Shown here piece by piece: positions 1 through 5,888 of a DNA stretch of 9,156 nt. Under the pieces are notes generated by a model. It did no database searches, had not been told where the DNA came from, and saw only the letters and a program-made list of their open reading frames with translations. The first letter of the stretch is position 1, and every line of letters starts with the position of its first letter. The stretch is taken from NCBI GenBank assembly GCA_026391935.1, contig JAPLDC010000243.1:1-9156 (forward strand). The letters are read 5' to 3'. Origin of the DNA: Bacteroidota bacterium (lineage in GTDB: Bacteria; Bacteroidota; Bacteroidia; 2-12-FULL-35-15). A program made the translations under genes and the position numbers.

Positions 1-1
1 T

Positions 2-73
2 GTTAAAAAGGCAGCAAAAAAATCGGCTCCGAAAAAGAAAGTTGTTAAAAAAGTAGTAAAGAAAAAAAGATAA
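2..73 (+). CDS. C-terminal end of a Lys/Ala-rich-tailed protein (partial)
   Basis: Reading from base 2 gives an open frame of 23 codons ending in TAA at 71-73. The visible peptide is almost entirely Lys, Ala and Val with one Ser-Ala-Pro, in KKAAKK/KKVVKK-like repeats. The rest of the gene lies upstream, so its identity cannot be read here. Such basic tails occur on histone H1-like DNA-binding proteins, and also as C-terminal extensions on otherwise ordinary enzymes in Bacteroidota. The adk gene often precedes obg in this phylum, so an adenylate kinase with a basic tail is a guess from gene order only. The obg start lies 36 bases downstream on the same strand, which suggests co-transcription. 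Confidence 0.6.
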   Translation, partial: VKKAAKKSAPKKKVVKKVVKKKR

Positions 74-109
74 GTTTTTGTGAATAGGTGATAGAAGGGC
101 AATAAAAGA

Positions 110-1138
110 ATGGATTCGAATTTTGTTGATTATGTGAAAATATGTTGCCGCTCCGGTAAAGGTGGTGCAGGGTCGGTGCATTTACATCGTAGTAAACTAA
201 CTGCAAAAGGTGGACCCGATGGTGGCGATGGCGGAAGAGGCGGACATATAATTGTAAAAGGGAACAAGCAATTTTGGACGCTTATTCACTTGAAATATCG
301 TAAACACATTATTGCTGATCCCGGTGGAAGTGGTGGTAGTGCAAGAATGACAGGTGCCGAAGGCAAGGATGAAATATTGGATGTTCCTTTGGGAACAATT
401 ATCCGCGATGCCGAAACAGGAGAAGTTGAAGGTGAGATTACTGAAGAAGGGCAGGAAATAATTGTTGTTCCCGGTGGCCGTGGTGGTTTAGGTAACGACC
501 ATTTCAAATCGTCCACAAATCAAACGCCCCGTTATGCACAGCCTGGCGGTGATGGCAGAGATGAATGGAAAATATTAGAATTAAAAGTATTGGCTGATGT
601 TGGTTTGGTTGGTTTTCCAAATGCCGGCAAATCTACTTTGTTATCTGTTGTCTCAGCTGCAAAACCCGAAATAGCAAATTATCCTTTTACCACACTTGTT
701 CCTAATTTAGGGATCATCGAGTACCGTGATTATAAATCATTTGTAATGGCAGATATTCCCGGAATCATTGAAGGTGCTAGTGAAGGAAAAGGTATCGGAT
801 TACGTTTTTTACGTCATATTGAAAGAAACTCTACACTTTTATTTTTAGTGCCGGCTGATTCTGATGACATCATCAAAGAATATAAGATCTTACTGAATGA
901 GCTGGATAAGTTCAATCCCGAGTTACTTCATAAAAAAAGAATTTTAGCGATCTCAAAATGCGATATGCTGGATGAAGAGCTACTCGATGAAATGAAGAAG
1001 GATATGAATAAACGATTCAAAGAAAAGAAAACCGTTCCTGTACTTTATTTTTCGTCCCAATCCGGACAAGGTCTTACGCTTTTGAAAGATGAATTATGGA
1101 AACAGTTGAATGCGAAAGATAATGTGTTTGATTATTAA
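110..1138 (+). CDS. obg: Obg/CgtA-family GTPase (ribosome assembly, stringent response)
   Basis: This is a cytoplasmic GTPase that binds the 50S subunit during late assembly and links growth to (p)ppGpp. Residues 1-160 form the Gly-rich Obg fold, with SGKGGAGS at 15-22, the GGPDGGDGGRGG stretch and PGGRGGLGND at 121-130. The G domain follows: G1 GFPNAGKS at 168-175, switch I YPFTT at 191-195, G3 DIPG at 215-218, G4 SKCD at 282-285 (Ser for the usual Asn) and G5 SSQSGQG at 315-321. At 342 residues it ends just after the G domain and lacks the C-terminal OCT domain of Bacillus-type Obg, as is common in Bacteroidota. The ATG at 110 gives the expected MxxxNFVDYVKI-type N-terminus. No Shine-Dalgarno is obvious. 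The 14-base gap to the next gene is compatible with read-through. Confidence 0.97.
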   Translation: MDSNFVDYVKICCRSGKGGAGSVHLHRSKLTAKGGPDGGDGGRGGHIIVKGNKQFWTLIHLKYRKHIIADPGGSGGSARMTGAEGKDEILDVPLGTIIRDAETGEVEGEITEEGQEIIVVPGGRGGLGNDHFKSSTNQTPRYAQPGGDGRDEWKILELKVLADVGLVGFPNAGKSTLLSVVSAAKPEIANYPFTTLVPNLGIIEYRDYKSFVMADIPGIIEGASEGKGIGLRFLRHIERNSTLLFLVPADSDDIIKEYKILLNELDKFNPELLHKKRILAISKCDMLDEELLDEMKKDMNKRFKEKKTVPVLYFSSQSGQGLTLLKDELWKQLNAKDNVFDY

Positions 1139-1152
1139 TCAATACGCAAAGA

Positions 1153-1821
1153 ATGAATAAGAATATTGTCATAACTGCTGTATTATTTTTGTTTTCTTTT
1201 TCTATTAATAAAGCATTTTCTCAAATTTCAGAGGAGGAATACCACGAATTTACTGTAGCCGTAAACTATAATATTCCAATTGGAAGATTAGGATTTGCAT
1301 ACAAACCAGCTATTGGGGGACAATTAGTATACTCATGGGTGCATTCTGATTTGTCAGAAAATGTAATTGTAAAGAAAGGACTAACTTTTGGAGTTGTTCA
1401 ATTCATGCCTCATGCCGATACGCTATATTATTTAGTAGATGAGAATTCGTATGGTACTGCAGTGTATAGCAAATACTCATTTTGTAGTGCTACATTTCAT
1501 CTCGAACATGTTAAAACATATGACAAAACAGGATTGTTAGCAGCCATTGACGCTGGTTTTGGTTTTACTAATTTTTCTTGTAAGAACAATGATAAAAACT
1601 TAAATGTTGAAGAAGAATATAGTCAGGGAAAATTAGTTTTAATACCTGAGATTGGAATTAATTATACATTTAATGAAAATATATCTACTTCTTTTGGATT
1701 TCAGTATACTGCTTTGATTTCTTTTGGTGGAGACGATATTGGTTATTATGAATACAATCCTGTAATTGGTATTTACAAGCAATATGGATCCATTACATTT
1801 AAAGCAATTTATTCATTTTAA
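1153..1821 (+). CDS. Secreted, probable outer-membrane beta-barrel protein, function unknown
   Basis: I do not recognise a named family. The 222-residue product starts with a signal peptide: MNKN, then a hydrophobic core at about 5-16, and a likely cleavage after AFS at 21-23, leaving Gln24. The mature part is rich in Tyr, Phe, Gly and Asn, with alternating polar and hydrophobic stretches such as GINYTFNENISTSFGFQY at about 173-190. It ends in a strand closing with Tyr-Ser-Phe, and a terminal Phe is typical of outer-membrane barrels. Size and pattern suit a small barrel of roughly 8-10 strands, so localisation is inferred. It sits 14 bases after obg and 27 bases before a lipoprotein gene, and the two may form an envelope pair. 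By eye it is more AT-rich than obg. Confidence 0.72.
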   Translation: MNKNIVITAVLFLFSFSINKAFSQISEEEYHEFTVAVNYNIPIGRLGFAYKPAIGGQLVYSWVHSDLSENVIVKKGLTFGVVQFMPHADTLYYLVDENSYGTAVYSKYSFCSATFHLEHVKTYDKTGLLAAIDAGFGFTNFSCKNNDKNLNVEEEYSQGKLVLIPEIGINYTFNENISTSFGFQYTALISFGGDDIGYYEYNPVIGIYKQYGSITFKAIYSF

Positions 1822-1848
1822 GAATTATTAATAGAGTAAATTATAACG

Positions 1849-2811
1849 ATGAAAAAATTAGGAATTTATTTATTGGGTGTTTTTTTCTTCCTACATTTTG
1901 TTTCTTGTAAAAAAAATCCTTTTGTTCCAAAAGAGCGTATTGATCATATTCGAGATTCAATTGCAGCGACAAAAATGATAAGCAATGTTTGTTTTATTTA
2001 TCAAAACGATATTTATTTTTTAGATAATTACAAAAGTGGAACACCTCAAAAAATTACTAATACGCCTTCAAATACAAAAAAGGAAGTTCGTATCAGTCAT
2101 AATTTACAAAAGATTGCATATTTAAATGGAGCCGGCAATCCTGAAATAATTGATAGGAATGGTACCGTCCTTGCAATCCTAACAGCATATTCAGGTATAC
2201 GTCAAATGGATTGGAGCGCGAATGATTCCACACTTTATATGCTGATCGGTAATCAGTTTTATTATTATGGACCAGCAATAAGTCATCCAACACTTAGTTT
2301 AGGAAGTATTCCTTTAGGTTCTTCCCCTCAAATTTTGTCCGCAACATTGTCCATGAATAATGATCTGGCCTATATTGTTGACTATTATGATTTTTCTTCC
2401 GGATATATACAAAAATTGATTATCAAAAAAAATGATGGTTCCAATACAGAACTGGTAGTTGATAATGTGGATACTTATCATGATATGAAGTATGTGAAAT
2501 TCTCTGTTTATGGTACAGATATGGTTTTAGGATATTCTAGTTTTTCAGCTGACACATTTGATAAAATTGAAATCTATAGTGATTTGAAAACATACCCCGA
2601 TTCGGAAGTGCCATTTAGCAGTAATTGCGTGTGTAAGTATCACATTTTTCGTAGTGATAAAAAATGTTTATTGTCAGCTTTCAGCTCAAACACTAGTTGG
2701 TCGGGCACAGGGACTTTTATTTTGTCGGCTTATTATGTGAATGATCTTACATTTATTAATAATGAACCCTATACGAATGCAGTATCTGACATAATAATTG
2801 ATTGGAAGTAA
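1849..2811 (+). CDS. Lipoprotein with TolB/PD40-like beta-propeller repeats
   Basis: The 320-residue product has a Lys-start signal peptide with a Phe/Leu-rich core and FVSC at 17-20, so Cys20 is the likely lipidation site. Phe at -3 is loose for a lipobox but tolerable in Bacteroidota. The following KKNPFVPKER is a basic, disordered-looking linker. From about residue 46 repeated beta-sheet units appear. One, at 79-112, reads as a TolB/PD40-type blade (S..LQKIAYLNG, then a DRNG turn and an ILT end). Another begins at about 117 (IRQMDWSANDSTLYML). Such propellers usually bind proteins or glycans in the periplasm or on the cell surface. No catalytic motif is visible and the specific role is unknown. 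It follows the beta-barrel gene by 27 bases and precedes the PAP2 pair by 24. Confidence 0.75.
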   Translation: MKKLGIYLLGVFFFLHFVSCKKNPFVPKERIDHIRDSIAATKMISNVCFIYQNDIYFLDNYKSGTPQKITNTPSNTKKEVRISHNLQKIAYLNGAGNPEIIDRNGTVLAILTAYSGIRQMDWSANDSTLYMLIGNQFYYYGPAISHPTLSLGSIPLGSSPQILSATLSMNNDLAYIVDYYDFSSGYIQKLIIKKNDGSNTELVVDNVDTYHDMKYVKFSVYGTDMVLGYSSFSADTFDKIEIYSDLKTYPDSEVPFSSNCVCKYHIFRSDKKCLLSAFSSNTSWSGTGTFILSAYYVNDLTFINNEPYTNAVSDIIIDWK

Positions 2812-2835
2812 TCTTTAAGTAATTAAAACTATAAT

Positions 2836-3417
2836 TTGAATATAATTAACACCATAAAATCAATTGATACTGAACTGTTTCTGTTTCTTAACAGTAAACA
2901 CAATGCTTTTTTTGATGTGGTAATGTTTTGGGCAAGTCATAGATATTTTTGGATTCCGCTTTATATCTTCTTCTTTTATTTAGCCTTCAGATTTTTCGGA
3001 AAAAAAGTTATTCTGGTCGCCTTAGCAACGGTACTTTTGATTGTCCTTGCCGATCAGATTTCTGTGCATGCATTCAAAAATGTATTTTTAAGATATCGTC
3101 CTTGTCATAATTTATTATTACAGGCTCAGGTTCATTTGAATGACGGTTGTGGAGGAACGTATGGATTTATTTCTTCTCATGCCGCAAATACATTTGCACT
3201 TGCAATGTTTCTATCGTTGTTATTTAAGAACAAGATAAAGTATTTCGGCCTGTTTATATTTATTTGGGCAGCGTTCGTTTCCTATAGTAGGATATATAAT
3301 GGTGTTCATTATCCTGCCGATGTTGCTGTAGGCTCGATCTTAGGAATGGGAATAGGCATAGTTGTTTTTAAAAGCTATCAGTTAGCTGATCATCAGTTAG
3401 GGAATAAAATCAAATGA
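2836..3417 (+). CDS. PAP2-superfamily membrane phosphatase, first of a tandem pair
   Basis: This is an integral inner-membrane acid phosphatase/vanadium-haloperoxidase-fold enzyme. Relatives hydrolyse undecaprenyl diphosphate, phosphatidylglycerol phosphate or lipid A phosphates; the substrate here is not known. The three PAP2 motifs are K81-x6-R88-P89, ISSH at 112-115 with catalytic His115, and S151-R152-x5-H158-x3-D162. The middle motif departs from PSGH (Ile and Ser for Pro and Gly), a variant I associate with Bacteroidota members. Hydrophobic helices lie near 37-55, 57-74, 116-130, 135-150 and 163-180. The start must be TTG at 2836: the first in-frame ATG is codon 30, which would remove the conserved DTELFLFLNSKH helix. 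An earlier non-ATG start cannot be excluded. Its end overlaps the next gene by ATGA. Confidence 0.9.
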   Translation: MNIINTIKSIDTELFLFLNSKHNAFFDVVMFWASHRYFWIPLYIFFFYLAFRFFGKKVILVALATVLLIVLADQISVHAFKNVFLRYRPCHNLLLQAQVHLNDGCGGTYGFISSHAANTFALAMFLSLLFKNKIKYFGLFIFIWAAFVSYSRIYNGVHYPADVAVGSILGMGIGIVVFKSYQLADHQLGNKIK

Positions 3418-4010
3418 AAATAAAATTTTCACTCCTACTCTTATTATTATTCCCTACCATACTATTTGCGCAAAATGCAGACATTGACCTCTTGCGGAAA
3501 ATTAATTTAGGGCGAAATAAAAATCTCGATAATACATTTATAAATATCAGCAATTCCGCGACTCCAATTTCCATTCTAGTTCCGGTTACAGTTTTCTGTC
3601 GCGGATTAGATAAAGGAGATAGTCTGACGAAAAATAAAGGATTGTTTATTGGTGCTACTTTGCTAGTTTCCTCAGCTGTTTCATTCGGTTTGAAATATTC
3701 TTTGAATCGCCCCCGTCCATTTACTTCCTACTCTTTCATTGATAAGGTGGGTAGTGGTGGTAGTCCGTCATTTCCATCCGGTCATACTTCTGCAGCTTTC
3801 AGTACGGCGACATCTTTGAGTTTAGCTTTTCCAAAATGGTATATTATTGCACCTTCGTATGTATGGGCTTGTGCTGTTGGATATTCAAGGATGGATTTGG
3901 GAGTGCATTATCCAAGTGACGTGTTGGCAGGGGCAATTGTTGGTGCCGGCTCAGCATTTATTTGCGCAAAGGCGAATCAGTGGCTTTGTAAACGAATGTG
4001 TAAAAAATAA
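3414..4010 (+). CDS. PAP2-superfamily phosphatase, second of a tandem pair
   Basis: This 198-residue protein has a signal-like N-terminus (a Leu-rich core at 5-17, then LFAQ at 17-20). All three canonical PAP2 motifs follow: K94-x6-R101-P102, PSGH at 121-124 with His124, and S158-R159-x5-H165-x3-D169. Hydrophobic segments near 77-93, 122-138, 142-157 and 169-186 indicate membrane embedding, with the active site expected on the periplasmic side. It resembles the previous gene only at the motifs, so this is not a recent duplication. The ATG overlaps the upstream TGA as ATGA, so the two are probably translationally coupled. Candidate roles are recycling of undecaprenyl diphosphate or dephosphorylation of lipid A or phosphatidate; nothing in the sequence chooses between them. 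It ends the first gene run and is followed by 434 gene-free bases. Confidence 0.92.
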   Translation: MKIKFSLLLLLLFPTILFAQNADIDLLRKINLGRNKNLDNTFINISNSATPISILVPVTVFCRGLDKGDSLTKNKGLFIGATLLVSSAVSFGLKYSLNRPRPFTSYSFIDKVGSGGSPSFPSGHTSAAFSTATSLSLAFPKWYIIAPSYVWACAVGYSRMDLGVHYPSDVLAGAIVGAGSAFICAKANQWLCKRMCKK

Positions 4011-4065
4011 GAGGACTTATTAAAATGAAGGGAAATTTAAAAAATCAAATAATAAAAAGGCTTTA

Positions 4066-4094
4066 ATATTATCTGAAAACGTAATAGATAATAT
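4066..4094. repeat. Inverted repeat, 9-bp arms, 11-base loop
   Basis: ATATTATCT at 4066-4074 is the exact reverse complement of AGATAATAT at 4086-4094. Past one A-G mismatch the stem can extend by T-A, T-A and T-G pairs to about 4062 and 4098. No T-run follows on the + strand, so a standard intrinsic terminator is not supported. It lies 55 bases after the second PAP2 stop, where a transcript end or mRNA-stabilising hairpin would be reasonable. Confidence 0.55.
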
Positions 4095-4245
4095 GAAGTC
4101 TTAATGTGGGCGGCTTAACAATGAAAACAAACTTAATATGAAGCAAAAAAATATTAATAATGTTGATTACTTACACATTAAAAATAGATGAATTAGCTTC
4201 AAATAAAATAGTTAAGCATAGAGCGAATAAAGCTATTGATGTGTG

Positions 4246-4270
4246 CAATATTTAACTGACTTAAATATTG
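4246..4270. repeat. Perfect 10-bp inverted repeat with 5-base loop
   Basis: CAATATTTAA at 4246-4255 and TTAAATATTG at 4261-4270 are exact reverse complements around CTGAC. The short loop and full symmetry suit a hairpin or a dimeric-protein operator. A T-rich stretch begins about 15 bases later, too far for a classical terminator. The repeat lies about 175 bases before the crcB start. Long AT palindromes do arise by chance in AT-rich DNA, so function is unproven. Confidence 0.55.
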
Positions 4271-4419
4271 AAACTAAAGATATCTACTTTTTATTTTTTG
4301 TAATCTTAAACTTAAATTAACAAGCATTTATTTATCTTTATCTTATTGTGATTTTTCATTAATTTGTTTTCAATAATATTACAAATTTGCTTAATCTAAA
4401 TACATACTAAAATAAATCA

Positions 4420-4427
4420 TAAATTTG
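4420..4427 (+). promoter_or_regulatory. Candidate Bacteroidota -7 box before crcB
   Basis: TAAATTTG matches the TAnnTTTG -7 consensus described for Bacteroidota sigma-ABfr promoters. It would place the transcript start near 4434, about 10 bases before the crcB ATG. No TTG lies at the usual 19-21 base spacing upstream; the nearest is at 4387-4389, about 30 bases away. The match is therefore one-sided, but the position at the head of a gene run supports it. Confidence 0.4.
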
Positions 4428-4444
4428 TGCACTAAATTTTTAAG

Positions 4445-4813
4445 ATGAATACTGTTTTTTTAGTCTTTTTGGGTGGTGGATTAGGTAGCCTTGCACGATT
4501 TGGTATCGCTGAGATAGTAAGATCGAATTTTAGGTCTTCTTTTCCGATTGCCACTTTGTGTTCAAATATTTTGAGTTGTGCTATTTTAGCATTGATGGTA
4601 GGCGTTTTTAGTGAAAAAGTGGAGGTGAATCCAGCTATCCGCACATTGATCATTGTTGGGTTTTGCGGAGGATTCAGCACTTTTTCAACATTTAGTTATG
4701 AAACAGTTGAATTGATGCGTTCTGGGAATTTTATTTATGCCATTGCAAATATTTTGATAAGTGTTACAGTTTGTGTTGCTCTTATTTATTTCTTATCCAA
4801 GCAAAATGCTTGA
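4445..4813 (+). CDS. crcB: CrcB/Fluc-family fluoride ion channel
   Basis: This is a small inner-membrane protein that exports fluoride as a dual-topology homodimer. The 122-residue length and four hydrophobic helices (about 3-20, 34-53, 66-84, 97-117) are standard. Key features are GGGLGSLARFG at 10-20 with Arg18, pore-lining Asn41, and GGFSTFSTFS at 75-84, which carries the central Na+ site and the Phe box. The usual GTLxVN before the pore Asn reads ATLCSN here (36-41), and the Gly normally following is Ser44, a mild departure. There is a single copy, consistent with a homodimer rather than a crcB1/crcB2 pair. It probably heads the transcript from the promoter near 4420, and the next gene starts 26 bases after its stop. 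No fluoride riboswitch was recognised. Confidence 0.93.
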   Translation: MNTVFLVFLGGGLGSLARFGIAEIVRSNFRSSFPIATLCSNILSCAILALMVGVFSEKVEVNPAIRTLIIVGFCGGFSTFSTFSYETVELMRSGNFIYAIANILISVTVCVALIYFLSKQNA

Positions 4814-4839
4814 TAATTTTAATTTTTAACTATTCCAAA

Positions 4840-5826
4840 ATGAAAAAAATTGTTTTAAATTTTTGTGTTGTTACTTTCTCTGTTTTTTTAATATCATGGG
4901 GAGCATTCGGCCATGAGCATATTAATCGTGCTGCTGTATTTGCTTTGCCGGTTCCAATGCAGTCTTTTTTTTATAATCACATCGATTTTGTTACGCAAGA
5001 AGCTTCTGTTCCAGATCTGAGGAAATATACTTTAAATGATAAGGCTGAAAATCCTCGCCATTTTATTGATCTTGAAAATTTTGGCTCCTTGGATAGTATT
5101 CCTAAAACAATGGAAGAAGCTAAAAAGAAATACGATGATAAGTTTTTGAGTCAGAATGGGATTCTTTATTGGTACGTGCAGGACCTGATGGAAAAACTTA
5201 CAAAATCATTTAAGGAAAAAAAGAAAACAGAAATTTTATTCCTTGCTGCAGATCTTGGACATTACATAGGAGATGCGCACATGCCATTGCATACCTCTGC
5301 AAATTATGATGGTCAGCAAACCAATCAAAAAGGAATACATTCCTTATGGGAATCACGTTTGCCAGAGATGTTCGGAGCTGCCTATAATTACAATACAATG
5401 GAAGCGAAATACATTGAAAATGTTCAGGCTGAATTTTGGAAAATAATTTTGAATTCAAATAAATTGAAAGACACGCTTTTGAGCATTGATAGAGATCTCA
5501 AAAAGAAATTCACAGAAGACAAAATTTATAAAACGGATGCCGCTGGTAAAGTGATAAAAAACAAATTCGGGCAATCTGTTTTTTCCGATGATTATGCAAC
5601 AGCTTTCCATACTGCGTTAAACGGAATGGTAGAAAAACAGATGCACGCTTCTGTACAGGCGACTGCTGATTTCTGGTATACAGCATGGGTAAATGCGGGC
5701 AAGCCTGATTTAAATAGTTTGGATCCATCTGATCTGACAAAACGGAATAGCAAATCACTCAAGCAAGATCTTAAACTTTGGAAAAAGGGGAAATTGTTTG
5801 GTGTTGAAAGTGAAAAAGAATTTTAA
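4840..5826 (+). CDS. Secreted zinc-dependent phospholipase C / S1-P1 nuclease-like protein
   Basis: The 328-residue product belongs to the trinuclear-zinc fold shared by Bacillus cereus PLC and S1/P1 nuclease. Expected ligands are visible in order: Trp20, His25, Asp59, His74, His141, Asp145, His151, His167 and Glu171. The H-x3-D-x5-H spacing (141/145/151) fits both families, while H-x3-E (167/171) matches PLC rather than the nuclease H-x3-D. The signal peptide (core about 4-18) would be cut after Ser19, exposing Trp20 as the N-terminal metal-binding residue, as the fold requires. I chose ATG 4840 over the longer frame from 4771, which overlaps crcB and would bury the signal peptide. Substrate (phospholipid, nucleic acid or other phosphodiester) is unknown. 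It acts outside the inner membrane, upstream of a PafA-type phosphatase. Confidence 0.87.
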   Translation: MKKIVLNFCVVTFSVFLISWGAFGHEHINRAAVFALPVPMQSFFYNHIDFVTQEASVPDLRKYTLNDKAENPRHFIDLENFGSLDSIPKTMEEAKKKYDDKFLSQNGILYWYVQDLMEKLTKSFKEKKKTEILFLAADLGHYIGDAHMPLHTSANYDGQQTNQKGIHSLWESRLPEMFGAAYNYNTMEAKYIENVQAEFWKIILNSNKLKDTLLSIDRDLKKKFTEDKIYKTDAAGKVIKNKFGQSVFSDDYATAFHTALNGMVEKQMHASVQATADFWYTAWVNAGKPDLNSLDPSDLTKRNSKSLKQDLKLWKKGKLFGVESEKEF

Positions 5827-5888
5827 TCATCTGGCATTTCTGCAAGAGTATAGAAATCTGAAAATTAATAGTTGTAAAATATTTTTTA

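Larger units (their letters stand above)
4011..4444. other. 434-base gene-free region
   Basis: This is very AT-rich sequence with no convincing gene. The longest ATG reading noticed is 31 codons (4160-4255). It contains two perfect inverted repeats, near 4066-4094 and 4246-4270. A T-rich stretch follows the second at about 4285-4298, and a candidate promoter lies at the right end. It separates the obg-PAP2 run from the crcB-GNAT run and probably holds the 3' end of one transcript and the start of the next. No fluoride-riboswitch signature is seen before crcB. Confidence 0.8.

Noticed and set aside
286..516. Minus-strand open frame inside obg rich in Pro and Ser
   Set aside because: It is the complement of Gly-rich Obg codons, which read as Pro/Ser on the other strand.
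4160..4255. 31-codon ATG reading in the gene-free gap
   Set aside because: Too short, no recognised motif, and its end lies within the palindrome; chance is a sufficient explanation.
4771..4839. Longer N-terminus for the PLC-like gene from ATG 4771
   Set aside because: It overlaps crcB in another frame and puts 23 residues before a clear signal peptide that begins at 4840.
5836..5857. ATTTCT/AGAAAT inverted repeat between the PLC-like gene and pafA
   Set aside because: Arms of only 6 AT-rich pairs, a 10-base loop and no following T-run; expected by chance.
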